Shown here: in pieces, positions 16,064-24,600 of the stretch
Layout: each line of letters begins with the position of its first letter
How positions within the stretch are numbered: the stretch's first letter is position 1
Assembly: GCA_017448795.1 (NCBI GenBank)
Contig: JAFSKV010000019.1
Span: 1-51,579, forward strand
Source: Synergistaceae bacterium
GTDB taxonomy: Bacteria > Synergistota > Synergistia > Synergistales > Aminobacteriaceae
Reading direction: 5' to 3'
DNA: 51,579 nucleotides
The notes under the pieces: generated by a model
What the model saw: the letters and a program-made list of their open reading frames with translations, nothing else
What the model was told of the DNA's origin: nothing
The model's database searches: none
Position numbers and translations under genes: made by a program

Positions 16064-17063
16064 GGTATGCTTCGAGGGTCATTCGGACAGCGTCCCGGAG
16101 TGAGACTTGAGGATTCCAGCCGAGGGACTTTATTTTGTCGATGGAGGGGCGGCGGTTCATTGTGTCGTCGTAGCCGTCTGAGTAGTAATTCTCAGGGGAA
16201 ATCGTGATGAGCTTCACTCGCTCTGCCTTGTCCTTGAAGTTGGGGAAATTCCTCATCTCGTCAATGATAATTTCCGCAAGCTCACGGATTGAGTAGTTGT
16301 TGCCGGGGTTGCCGATGTTGAAGATCTGGGAGTCAGCCTGCCCCTTGTAGTTCCTGAGAATGAGCATCAATGCGTCCGTCCCGTCCCCGATCCATGTGAA
16401 GCTGCGTCTCTGACTCCCTCCGCCGACCAGCTTGATTTCCCCGCGGTGAAGTATGTCGTAGATGAACTGTGTGATTGAGCGGGCGCGGTGCTGCCTTGCG
16501 TCCTCCATAGTGTCGAGGCCGGGACCAATCCAGTTGAACGGGCGGAACAGCGTGTACTGCAAGCCGTTTTCCTGGCCGTAAGCGGTGATTACGCGGTCTA
16601 ACATCTGCTTCGAGCACGAGTATATCCAGCGCATTTTCCCGACAGGCCCGGTAACAAGCGGACTCTCATCCTCCAACAGAATATTCTCGTTGGCGAGGCC
16701 GTATACTTCTGAGGTTGACGGGAAGACGACTCTCTTCTTGTACTTCAGGCACATGCGGACGACCTTCAAGTTCTGCTCGAAGTCCAGCTCGAACGTCCAC
16801 AAAGGCTTGCTCAGGTAGTAGGCAGGCATAGCAACCCCCGCGAACGGAAGCACTACGTCGCACGAGGCTATCTGCTCACGTATGTAGTCGGTCTCGTGGA
16901 ATATGTCGCCCTTGAAGCACGTGAAGCGTTTATGCCCGATGAACTTTTCGAGCCTCGTTGTGTTGATGTCGAACGCGCTTATCTCGTAGTCTGAAGTCTC
17001 AAGAACCTTCTGCACAAGATGACTCCCGATGAAGCCCCCTGCGCCTAACAGAAATATTTTCAC
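16056..17063 (-). CDS. arnA: UDP-glucuronate decarboxylase (ArnA C-terminal domain as a separate protein)
   Basis: A 335-residue short-chain dehydrogenase/reductase-type enzyme matching the C-terminal half of E. coli ArnA. It would oxidise and decarboxylate UDP-glucuronic acid to UDP-4-keto-arabinose. Features are the NAD-binding GAGGFIGSHL, CDVVLPFAGVA, the catalytic PSTSEVYG (Ser and Glu), YSCSKQMLDR with the Tyr-x3-Lys, RPFNWIGPGLD, and QRRSFTWIGDG with the Arg that in ArnA distinguishes decarboxylases. The formyltransferase half is a separate gene at 19133-19948. Five bases separate it from arnB. Confidence 0.9.
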   Translation of the reverse strand: MKIFLLGAGGFIGSHLVQKVLETSDYEISAFDINTTRLEKFIGHKRFTCFKGDIFHETDYIREQIASCDVVLPFAGVAMPAYYLSKPLWTFELDFEQNLKVVRMCLKYKKRVVFPSTSEVYGLANENILLEDESPLVTGPVGKMRWIYSCSKQMLDRVITAYGQENGLQYTLFRPFNWIGPGLDTMEDARQHRARSITQFIYDILHRGEIKLVGGGSQRRSFTWIGDGTDALMLILRNYKGQADSQIFNIGNPGNNYSIRELAEIIIDEMRNFPNFKDKAERVKLITISPENYYSDGYDDTMNRRPSIDKIKSLGWNPQVSLRDAVRMTLEAYHE

Positions 17064-17068
17064 CTAAT

Positions 17069-18190
17069 CTATCTCCATGCGAAATTTTTGATACAGCCGC
17101 AGACCCTCATCACGTCATCATCCGTCATCAGCGGGTAAATAGGCAGTGAGACGGCCTGACGGTAATAGCGTTCAGCCTCCGGGAAATCCCCCGCCTTGTA
17201 GCCGAATCTCGCCCGGTAATACGGCTGAAGCGGCACGGGCCTGTAGTGTACCTGCAACCGTATATCATTATCCCTGAGATGAGCGAAAAATTCTCCGTGA
17301 AGTGCCTCATTGTCAACCCTCACAATGAACAAGTGCCACACATGGCCGGGCTTGTTGGGCGGCAATATGAGCCCGTCAACGCCAGACAGCTCCCGGAAAT
17401 ACAGCCGGGCAATCTCCCTTCTGCGTTCCACGAACTCACCGAGCCTCCGCATCTGGCTGAGACCAAGCGCGCAATGTACCTCGCTCAGTCTGTAGTTGTA
17501 GCCCAGCTCCTGCATCTCACTGTGCCACGGGCCGTCGGGTGTGTCGACAAACTCAGACTCATTCCGGGTAGTGCCGTGATTCCTGAACATGCGCAATTTC
17601 CGGGCGTATTCGTCATTGTCGGTGAGGACTGCCCCGCCTTCAGCCGTAGTGATGTGCTTGACCGGGTGGAAGCTGAGTGTCGTCATGTCCGCGCTGTAGT
17701 CCCTTTTTCCGCCCCAAGCGTGGGAAGCGTCCTCAATCAGGACTGCCCCGTACTTGTCGGCAAGCTCCCGGAACTTGGACATGTCGAGAGGATAGCCGCC
17801 GAAGCTCACCGGGATTACTGCCTTCACATGGCCGCCGTGTGCTTGGACTGCCTCATCCGCCTTCGTGATGTCCATGCAGAATGTGTTATCGATGTCTGCG
17901 AAAATCGGAGCCGCTCCCGTGTAGATTACGCTGTTTGACGTGGCTACGAACGTGAGGGCTGATGTTACGGCGAAATCTCCCGCCCCCATTCCTGAAGCGT
18001 TCATTGCCCCGTGAAGAGCCGCTGTCCCGGACGAGAATGTTACGGCGTGCTTCACCCCGGCATAATCGGCTAATGACTTCTCGAAAGCGTCAACCGCCGG
18101 GCCCATAGTCAGCCAGTCCCCGCGCAATACCTTCACGACTTCAGCTATATCATCCTCGTTTATCCATTGCCTTCCGTATCCTAGTGTCAT
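17069..18190 (-). CDS. arnB: UDP-4-amino-4-deoxy-L-arabinose aminotransferase (DegT/DnrJ family)
   Basis: A 373-residue PLP-dependent sugar aminotransferase. The PLP lysine lies in SFHPVKHITTAEGG. Other family segments are NSGTAALHGAM-like FSSGTAALH, IEDASHAWG and YNYRLSEVHCALGLSQ. In the arn pathway this enzyme aminates UDP-4-keto-arabinose to UDP-L-Ara4N. Several segments look as much like PseC (pseudaminic acid pathway) as like enterobacterial ArnB; the ArnB role is assigned because it lies between arnD and the ArnA decarboxylase and no other pseudaminate gene is present. Confidence 0.82.
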   Translation of the reverse strand: MTLGYGRQWINEDDIAEVVKVLRGDWLTMGPAVDAFEKSLADYAGVKHAVTFSSGTAALHGAMNASGMGAGDFAVTSALTFVATSNSVIYTGAAPIFADIDNTFCMDITKADEAVQAHGGHVKAVIPVSFGGYPLDMSKFRELADKYGAVLIEDASHAWGGKRDYSADMTTLSFHPVKHITTAEGGAVLTDNDEYARKLRMFRNHGTTRNESEFVDTPDGPWHSEMQELGYNYRLSEVHCALGLSQMRRLGEFVERRREIARLYFRELSGVDGLILPPNKPGHVWHLFIVRVDNEALHGEFFAHLRDNDIRLQVHYRPVPLQPYYRARFGYKAGDFPEAERYYRQAVSLPIYPLMTDDDVMRVCGCIKNFAWR

Positions 18191-18196
18191 AATCTT

Positions 18197-19132
18197 TCAT
18201 CCTTCCTGTGATTGCAGTGCTACCTTTCCTGCTCTGCCTTTGATTTCGCCCATAACAACCCGGCACTTGGGGAACGCGGAAATTTTCTTCACGGCCTCCT
18301 TAAGCGTGAGGAAACTGACTCCCATGTCCCTGCACCTGCCGAGAAAATCGCTGAATGTCTGATGCAGTTTTCCGCCCTCCATCTCCGTGTGAATCGTGTG
18401 GACGTTCAGCCCCCCGCGCAGAAGCCCGGCGTAATATTCCGCTACGTTTTCAGGCCTGACCGTTCCGAGTATCTCATCAAGAGTCGGGAGTGTTGACGGA
18501 ATTTGCGGCGTGGCAAAAGTCGTGTCGCCCATTTCGGGAATGAACGGCGAGTATCCCCGCGTGTCGCTGCAATATTTCAGCCTCATCCTGTCCTGCACGC
18601 CCAAGCTCTCCGGCGTAACCTGCCACCCGGGAGCCGCGCATGACTCAGGCCTGAAGCCCGCGTATTCCTCAAACAGTGAGAATGCCCGCTCAAGCTCCGT
18701 GCGTATTGTGTCCATGCTGAGACCGGGGAGGTTGTCCTGCCAGTAGACATGATCCCACGAGTGAATCCCGCAGTCATGCCCCTCGCCGGCAGTTCTGCGA
18801 ATCAAGTCCGGGTTAGACTCCGCTATCATGGGGGCTTTAAGTACTGTGCCGTAAAGAAGCGTCTTGAGGCCGTAAGCAGAGGGGGCTTTCGTGCGCAGCA
18901 TCTTCCCTATGAAGCCCTTGCGGAACACCCTGCGTATCGCCTTGCCTGAGTTGTCCGGGCCCATCGAGAAAAACACGGAGGCCTTCACGCCGTTGGCCTT
19001 AAGTATGTCGAGGAGGCGGGGCAGCCCCTCAAGGTAGCCTTTGAGGGTGTCAATGTCGATTTTGATTGCGAGTGATATTGTCCCGGCAAAAGGGATTTTC
19101 GCGGCGAGCCTGCGTCTGTGAGAAGCCTTCAT
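18197..19132 (-). CDS. arnD: Ara4FN-phosphoundecaprenol deformylase (ArnD)
   Basis: A 311-residue polysaccharide-deacetylase-fold enzyme. Matches to ArnD include LAIKIDIDTLKGYLEGLPRL (metal and base Asp), SVFFSMGPDN, DCGIHSWDHVYWQ (metal His pair), AAPGWQVT, KYCSDTRGYSPF, TPQIPSTLPTLDEI and VHTIHTEMEGG. It removes the formyl group from Ara4-formyl-N on undecaprenyl phosphate, making the ligation product irreversible. It begins immediately after the stop of the formyltransferase gene. The first 17 residues are basic and may include a few extra codons before the true start. Confidence 0.9.
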   Translation of the reverse strand: MKASHRRRLAAKIPFAGTISLAIKIDIDTLKGYLEGLPRLLDILKANGVKASVFFSMGPDNSGKAIRRVFRKGFIGKMLRTKAPSAYGLKTLLYGTVLKAPMIAESNPDLIRRTAGEGHDCGIHSWDHVYWQDNLPGLSMDTIRTELERAFSLFEEYAGFRPESCAAPGWQVTPESLGVQDRMRLKYCSDTRGYSPFIPEMGDTTFATPQIPSTLPTLDEILGTVRPENVAEYYAGLLRGGLNVHTIHTEMEGGKLHQTFSDFLGRCRDMGVSFLTLKEAVKKISAFPKCRVVMGEIKGRAGKVALQSQEG

Positions 19133-19948
19133 CTATGCTATTTCCCATTCCAGAATTTCGAGAGTCCCGTCATGAGTCCTGACCAGAAGCGCGGGAGTCT
19201 CCGCCGGATTTCCGTCATAAACGCGGGTCTTCCACACCATGATTTTCCGCCCGTCATGGTAAGTGAATGCTCCGGGAAAAGGTTTTGCTACTGCCCTCAC
19301 AAGGTTGTGGATTTCGCGGGCTGATTTTGACCAGTCTATTAGGCCGTCAGCAGGAGTCCTTCTGCCGAATTTCGTTGCCTTAGACTCATCCTGCGGAGTA
19401 CCTTCGGCGTTCCCTGCCAGAATATCATCAAGGCATCTGTCAATCAGCCTTCCTGCGGCCGGGATGATCTTCATGAAAACGTCGTGAGCCGTCTCATCCG
19501 GGCCTATGTCAACCGCTTCCTGCCCTACGATATTCCCCGCGTCAGCCCTTGCTGTCATGTGATGGAGCGTAACTCCCGCCTCAGTCTCGCCGTTGAGGAC
19601 AGCCCAGTTCACGCAGGCGCGCCCCCTGTATTTCGGCAGTAATGACCCGTGCATGTTGAACGCGCCGAGCGGAGCAGTGTCAAGAATCTTCATGTCTATC
19701 ATCGCCCTGTAATAGAACGAGAATATGACATCAGGCTTCATTTCACGCACGGCATCTTCACGCGGCTCGTCTGTCCTGACGGGGATATTGTGCGAGGCTG
19801 CCAGGGACTTAACGGACTCGAACCACTGGGTCTCGCCCGGGTCATCTTCATGTGTGTACACTAACTTCACGTTCACACCGCGCCTTATCAGCACCGACAA
19901 GCATTCATGCCCGACGGAGCTGTACGCGAAAACAACAGCATCAGCCAT
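19133..19948 (-). CDS. arnA: UDP-Ara4N formyltransferase (ArnA N-terminal domain as a separate protein)
   Basis: A 271-residue formyltransferase using N10-formyl-tetrahydrofolate. It matches the N-terminal half of ArnA: VVFAYSSVGH, YTHEDDPGE, DVIFSFYYR, then FNMHGSLLPKYRGRA with the catalytic Asn and His, TLHHMTARADAG with the catalytic Asp, and FGRRTPADGLIDW. It stops at the normal end of that domain, so the ArnA fusion of enterobacteria is split here, with arnD and arnB lying between the halves. It overlaps arnC by eight bases. Confidence 0.92.
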   Translation of the reverse strand: MADAVVFAYSSVGHECLSVLIRRGVNVKLVYTHEDDPGETQWFESVKSLAASHNIPVRTDEPREDAVREMKPDVIFSFYYRAMIDMKILDTAPLGAFNMHGSLLPKYRGRACVNWAVLNGETEAGVTLHHMTARADAGNIVGQEAVDIGPDETAHDVFMKIIPAAGRLIDRCLDDILAGNAEGTPQDESKATKFGRRTPADGLIDWSKSAREIHNLVRAVAKPFPGAFTYHDGRKIMVWKTRVYDGNPAETPALLVRTHDGTLEILEWEIA

Positions 19949-20861
19949 CGTTGTCCTCCTCGTAAATTTTTCTGATTACCCAGCGGGGTCTTTTCCTGAC
20001 TTCCTGATATATTCTCCCGACATACTCGCCTGTTATCCCTGTTGATGTCATGGCCAGCCCGGCAAGTATCATGTTCACAGCATGGCCTAAGCCCAAGCCA
20101 GCGAAGACCCCAGCAATCCCCGCGAGAATCCCCAGCCCCGTAACAACTCCTCCTGTTATCGTTATCGCCTGAAGCGGGAAAAGAGAAAACGCCGTCATCA
20201 GGTCGAACTGTAACCGTATCAGACGGAACAGGCTGTATTTTGACTCTCCTGCCTCCCTCGCGCTGTGTGAGACTTCAATCTCGACGGGGCTGGCCGCGAA
20301 TTTCTGCGCAAGTGCAGGGATAAATGTTGAGACTTCCCCGCATTCGTTGATGATGTCTATGATACCCCTGCTGTAACCCCGTAACATGCACCCGTAATCG
20401 TGAATGGTGAAGCCCGTAACCTTGTTCATGATTCTGTTGACGAGGCGGGACGCGTAACGCCGGAAAAATGAGTCCTTGCGTTTCTTCCTGATTGTACCCA
20501 CAACGTCATGGCCTGAGTCTAATTCTGCGACTAAGCGGGGGATTTCTTCTGGGGGATTCTGGAGGTCAGCGTCAAGCGTGATGATGTGAGTCCCGCGCGC
20601 TATGCTGAAGCCTGCGAGGATTGCTGTGTGCTGGCCGAAATTTCCGTTGAGGTCGATTACGCGGATGGTATGGGGGTGGTGCTTCTGTTCTTGGAGCATG
20701 AGGGGAAGAGATGAGTCTTTGCTACCGTCATTGATGAGTATGAGTTCATGCGGGCGGCCAAGATTTCCCATGACGCTATGAATACGCCGGAAAAGTTCGG
20801 GAAGGTTTCCTTCTTCATTGTAGACGGGAACAACGAGCGAAATCATATTATCGTTCAACAT
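19941..20861 (-). CDS. arnC: Undecaprenyl-phosphate Ara4FN transferase (ArnC, GT2)
   Basis: A 306-residue family 2 glycosyltransferase with two C-terminal membrane segments. The N-terminus LVVPVYNEEGNLPELFRRI, the nucleotide-sugar motif ITLDADLQNPPEEIP, GCMLRGYSRGI, and ESKYSLFRLIRLQFDL are as in ArnC and close relatives such as GtrB/DPM1 enzymes. It would place Ara4-formyl-N on undecaprenyl phosphate. It is the first gene of the operon. The ATG at 20861 has only a weak ribosome site; a second in-frame ATG (20846) is possible. Confidence 0.85.
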   Translation of the reverse strand: MLNDNMISLVVPVYNEEGNLPELFRRIHSVMGNLGRPHELILINDGSKDSSLPLMLQEQKHHPHTIRVIDLNGNFGQHTAILAGFSIARGTHIITLDADLQNPPEEIPRLVAELDSGHDVVGTIRKKRKDSFFRRYASRLVNRIMNKVTGFTIHDYGCMLRGYSRGIIDIINECGEVSTFIPALAQKFAASPVEIEVSHSAREAGESKYSLFRLIRLQFDLMTAFSLFPLQAITITGGVVTGLGILAGIAGVFAGLGLGHAVNMILAGLAMTSTGITGEYVGRIYQEVRKRPRWVIRKIYEEDNDG

Positions 20862-20895
20862 TAACGGCCTGGCTTTCAGGGATTGTGATTGTGAT

Positions 20896-20925
20896 ATTCT
20901 ACAGCATGAGGATAATTTAGGTCAA
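20896..20925 (-). promoter_or_regulatory. Promoter of the arn operon
   Basis: Minus strand TTGACC (20920-20925), 18 bases, then TAGAAT (20896-20901), 35 bases before the arnC start. No PmrA-type box was recognised. Confidence 0.6.
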
Positions 20926-20950
20926 CGCGCCGGACGGCATGGCAGAGCGA

Positions 20951-20982
20951 AAAGAAATCCCCCTGCCTTCAACGACAGAGGG
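20951..20982 (-). terminator. Terminator after the small membrane protein operon
   Basis: Minus strand CCCTCTGTC pairs with GGCAGGGGG (two G-U pairs) and is followed by ATTTCTTTT. It separates the two small genes from the arn promoter. Confidence 0.7.
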
Positions 20983-21046
20983 ATTATGTGTGTCCGCTTG
21001 CTGTGGGTTTACGCTTTGGCATTTCCTGAAGCTCCTCCTGAAGCCA

Positions 21047-21325
21047 TCACGGCTTGGCGAACTCTTGTATTGCGGCTTGCCCTACATCATCGATTTTGTC
21101 CTTGTGTCCTGTCGCACCCATGATTGCGCCGATGCCTGCCCCTGCTTTGGCTCCGACGGCCGCGGCTCCCACAGCTGGCCCAACAAGCGCGGGTATCATT
21201 GCCAGCGTCGCACCGCCTGTGAAGGCAGCTCCCGCTAGGCACGCGACTCCCGCAAGTGCTCCCCAGAGTCCGCCCCTCAGCGCGCCTTCCCCTGTGTCCA
21301 TTGCCACTTCGCCGAATGTCCTCAT
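21047..21325 (-). CDS. Small Gly/Ala-rich membrane protein (glycine-zipper type)
   Basis: A 92-residue protein, not recognised by family. Residues about 15-70 are dominated by Gly and Ala in two hydrophobic segments (GGLWGALAGVACLAGAAFTGGA and a second one with PALVGPAVGAAAVGAKAGAG) with small residues every four positions, the pattern of glycine-zipper helices that pack or oligomerise in membranes. The C-terminus is polar (HKDKIDDVGQAAIQEF). GAGGAGG precedes the ATG. It overlaps the upstream 50-codon gene by ATGA. Bacteriocin-like peptides and outer-membrane zipper proteins share this composition; neither can be claimed. Confidence 0.7.
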   Translation of the reverse strand: MRTFGEVAMDTGEGALRGGLWGALAGVACLAGAAFTGGATLAMIPALVGPAVGAAAVGAKAGAGIGAIMGATGHKDKIDDVGQAAIQEFAKP

Positions 21326-21474
21326 GAATCTTTCCTCCTCATAATGTTTATTACTATAATCAATACAAGCAGCGGAATAGTCAAAAAGCCTCCTGTGAAA
21401 ATGCTTCCGATAAGGAGAGCTATAACCAAGCAGCCAAACCCATTGTCTTTATCATCATTCTTGGAAGCTCCCAT
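21322..21474 (-). CDS. Tiny single-span membrane protein (50 aa)
   Basis: ATG at 21474, preceded by AAGGAGGGG seven bases upstream, opens a 50-codon frame to a TGA at 21322-21324. The product starts MGASKNDDKDNGFG, then has one long hydrophobic helix interrupted by a Gly-Gly turn (CLVIALLIGSIFTGG, FLTIPLLVLIIVI) and ends in basic residues (MRRKDS). The basic end after the membrane segment suggests that it is cytoplasmic. The stop overlaps the start of the glycine-zipper gene as ATGA, evidence of coupled translation. Function is unknown. Confidence 0.72.
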   Translation of the reverse strand: MGASKNDDKDNGFGCLVIALLIGSIFTGGFLTIPLLVLIIVINIMRRKDS

Positions 21475-21538
21475 AAACTGCCCCTCCTTTGTGCCGTATT
21501 AACCGCCTGACAAGGATAATATACAGCTGGTTCATTCT

Positions 21539-21554
21539 TTCTTGTTACCAAGAA
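21539..21554. promoter_or_regulatory. Inverted repeat upstream of the small membrane protein operon
   Basis: TTCTTG and CAAGAA are perfect 6-base arms around TTAC, 65 bases before the start at 21474. TATATT/TATTAT sequences suitable as a -10 lie just downstream on the minus strand. A repressor site is possible. Confidence 0.3.
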
Positions 21555-21565
21555 GTCGAGAAGGC

Positions 21566-21599
21566 AAAAAAAAAATCCCCCCATCCGAAAACGAGGGGA
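21566..21599 (-). terminator. Terminator after flgL
   Basis: Minus strand TCCCCTC pairs with GGGGGGA and is followed by a ten-T run. It ends the flagellar operon. Confidence 0.82.
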
Positions 21600-21615
21600 C
21601 AATTATTCTCACAGT

Positions 21616-24600
21616 CTAGCTCAGGAAATCCAGCAGGCTGGGCTGAATTAGCCGGGCAATGACAGCGAGGTTTGCTTGGTACATGTAATCCGCAACCATG
21701 AGCTGAGATATAGCTTCCGCCGGGTCAACCTTCGCGAGGTCGTCGTATTGCTCCGTCATTACCGCGTTCTCTGACACAAGACGCTCGGTGTTGTAGCTGT
21801 AACGCGCCTGCAACGCACCGTTTTCGGCCATGACCGATAAGATGTTGCTGATGAACGAGTCAATTCTCGGAAGCATCTTGTCGGCTATGTCGTCCCTGTT
21901 CCCTGCTTCGACTGCTGATATTATGTCGTTGATCACGCCGAAGCCGTTCTGCCTCATGGTGTTTGCGCCGCTCCTGATTGTGGCGTTCTGGGCGTGGATT
22001 CCGTCAGCGTACATGTTGTCGTCGTCGATGCCGCGTGTTGATGCGCTGCCTTCGAGGTTGTAGCCCCCGCGGTAGTAGCTTCTTGTCGACGTGTCATCAC
22101 CTAGAAATGCCGCCGTGTCATTGTTCCCCGCAAACTCAACCTTCACCGAATACCCCCTTGGTGACCAGAGCATTAATTCCCCGTCCCTGTTGATTTCCGC
22201 TTGGACATCATAGTCCTGCATCCTCGCGTTCACGAACTCCACAACGTCATCGGCCTTTATCTTGTCATCCGCCGTAACGTCCCTGAGTGCCGTAAGGTCC
22301 AGCGTGTGAGTGTAGCCCGCCACTGTGATGCTCATCGTGTCAGCCGGGAAATCCGCCTCCTCCGTATCAGTCTTCATCTTCCACTCGAAGCCCATAATCC
22401 CCGTGCCTGTCCCGTCCTCATTGAGCCTGCCCTGCACGCTTGTCGACAAACCTAGAGCGTCCTCCGCGATATGCCCCTTAACGTCAAGGACATTCACCGC
22501 CGAGCCGTCTACGGATGATACTGCGATGATGGGGTAATCCCCCGTGTTGCGGGTTGCCTGCTGGCCCATGTGCTGGTCGTAATAGTTCACGTACAGCCAG
22601 TCCCCCGCCTGTGTCCTCAGCCTGTCCATCACGTCCTTCACCGTGTCATCCGCGCTAACGTCAATCTCCACGCTGTGGGACAGGTTCGAGAAGCGTATTG
22701 TCCCCTCGCGGAAAGTTACGCCGTCAGGGTTCGCGTCAGGGTCAGCATAAGCAGAGCCGAACGTTGCGTTGTCCTTCATGGTCACGCGGGTCTGCTGGAG
22801 GTTGGACGTTGCGCCCCCGTGAATGCCCATCTGCGCGGCAAGCCCCCCTGAATAGTCGTTCCATTCCGGGTCGCTGAACGGCATATCCACGACCGTGAAC
22901 GCCTCCCCAGAAAGGAAGTACATCGCGCATGAGCCGGGAATTTCCGTTCCGTCTGAGTCAACATGCCGGACGAACCCCATAATGTCGTGGCCCTCGATTT
23001 CGTTCACCTGGTCAACAACCGACTGCATCACTAATGCCCGGTCAACAAACCCCGTCTCAGGGTCAACAACGTCCGCCTTCTTGATGTTCACGTCGTAATA
23101 CATACCGCAGTTCATCTGCACCCGCATCGGGATTCCAACATTGTCATCAACGCACGGTGCTGACGGGAAATCCACACACTTCATGCCCGTTCCTGTCTGG
23201 GTGTCAGTGTATGCGTCAGTCCTGAGAGCTGTCGACAATCCCAGCTGGTCGGCGTAATGATTCTTGTTCATGTCGAGGAATATCACCTGCTCGCCGTTGA
23301 AGCCCCGTATCACAAGACGCTGTGTCTTCTCCTCGTTGTCCAGAGTACCGAGCCCCGCGTCATCCTTCACATCCTCGCTGACGGTAACCTCAAGCCATCC
23401 TGTCCCCGCATTCTTGAGCCTTGACGCTAAATCTTCCATCGTGTACGTGTCTGAGTTTAGCTTGATGTCGGCTGTCCTTCCGCCGCTGGTTACCCGCCAG
23501 TGAAGCTGCTCGCCCTCCTCGACCGTCAGAACGTCATCCATCCCAAATTCCCGGCTCTTCATGGCCGTCTCCATCCCCAGAACGTCAAACACGTCCATGT
23601 GGCTGTGGTCGAGCTTTCTTGTCTCGCTCCGGGCTGTGAGGGTGTCTTCCCCTGTCTTGAACTCGAACATATTTACAGCCTTGCCTTCAGCCTTAATCGT
23701 CAGCGAGGGGTAATGCAGGGCTTCTTTTGACTCGTCGATTCTGAGGCGGTCTTCAGGGAGGTCTCCTGTGCGCTCGGCGGTTATGACTACCTTCTTGCCG
23801 TCGGCTGATGTCCGGGCTAACACTCCGTTGATCTTGTTGATTTTCTCGGCGAGGCTCTCGGCTGTGTCATTTTTTGTGATTAGCACTATGCCTTCCGTGA
23901 TGAGTTCATCGCTTAGTTTTTCGTCAGCTTCATCATCAGTCAAAGCCGGATTATTGGCCTTGATTTCATCGCGCTTCCTTGAGATTTGCTCGTCTGTCAG
24001 GTTTGACGGCGAGGGGCTTCCGACCGCGATTCTCAGTAGCGAGGTCTCATCTCCTGACGGCTTCCAGTTTCCACCGCTGAGGTCAACCGTAGAAGTCTCG
24101 GCTTCCACCGGCATATAGTCAGTGTCAGGCCACCCGGTGATTCCGACTTTTTCGCCCGTGTTGCTCTTGAGGAACAGCTGCTGTGTCCCGGACTCCTCAT
24201 CCCGCTCAATATACGCGTGGACGATCATATCCGCGCCCTGCTCCTCAAGCGAGCCGTTCACTATGTCGCAAAGGTCCTGAAGGCTTATCCCCGTGAGCTC
24301 TCCGGGGTCCCTGTAACCGTTCGCGTCAGTGTAATTCACGAGCTTGGTGTACTTGTTGGTCTTGTTGTAGTCTGAGTCCTTCCAGTCTTCCGGGATGAAC
24401 ACTGAGAGCGTCCTGTTGCCGACTGTTATCTGCACTTTCTCCTCGCGCCCCTGCCACGTCCAATCGAGGCTGACCTTGTGGGAGCAGATGAAGTATGAGT
24501 CCTCGTTCTCCGGGACGATGTCGCTTCCCGCGAACGACACATCACCCAGAAGGCTCTCACTCACGGCGTACTTTATGCGGTCGTCCGTCCCCTGGTACTG

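Noticed and set aside
21420-21602. Minus-strand 60-codon frame overlapping the 50-codon gene
   Set aside because: It starts in the flgL terminator; the other frame has the strong ribosome site and a membrane protein pattern.
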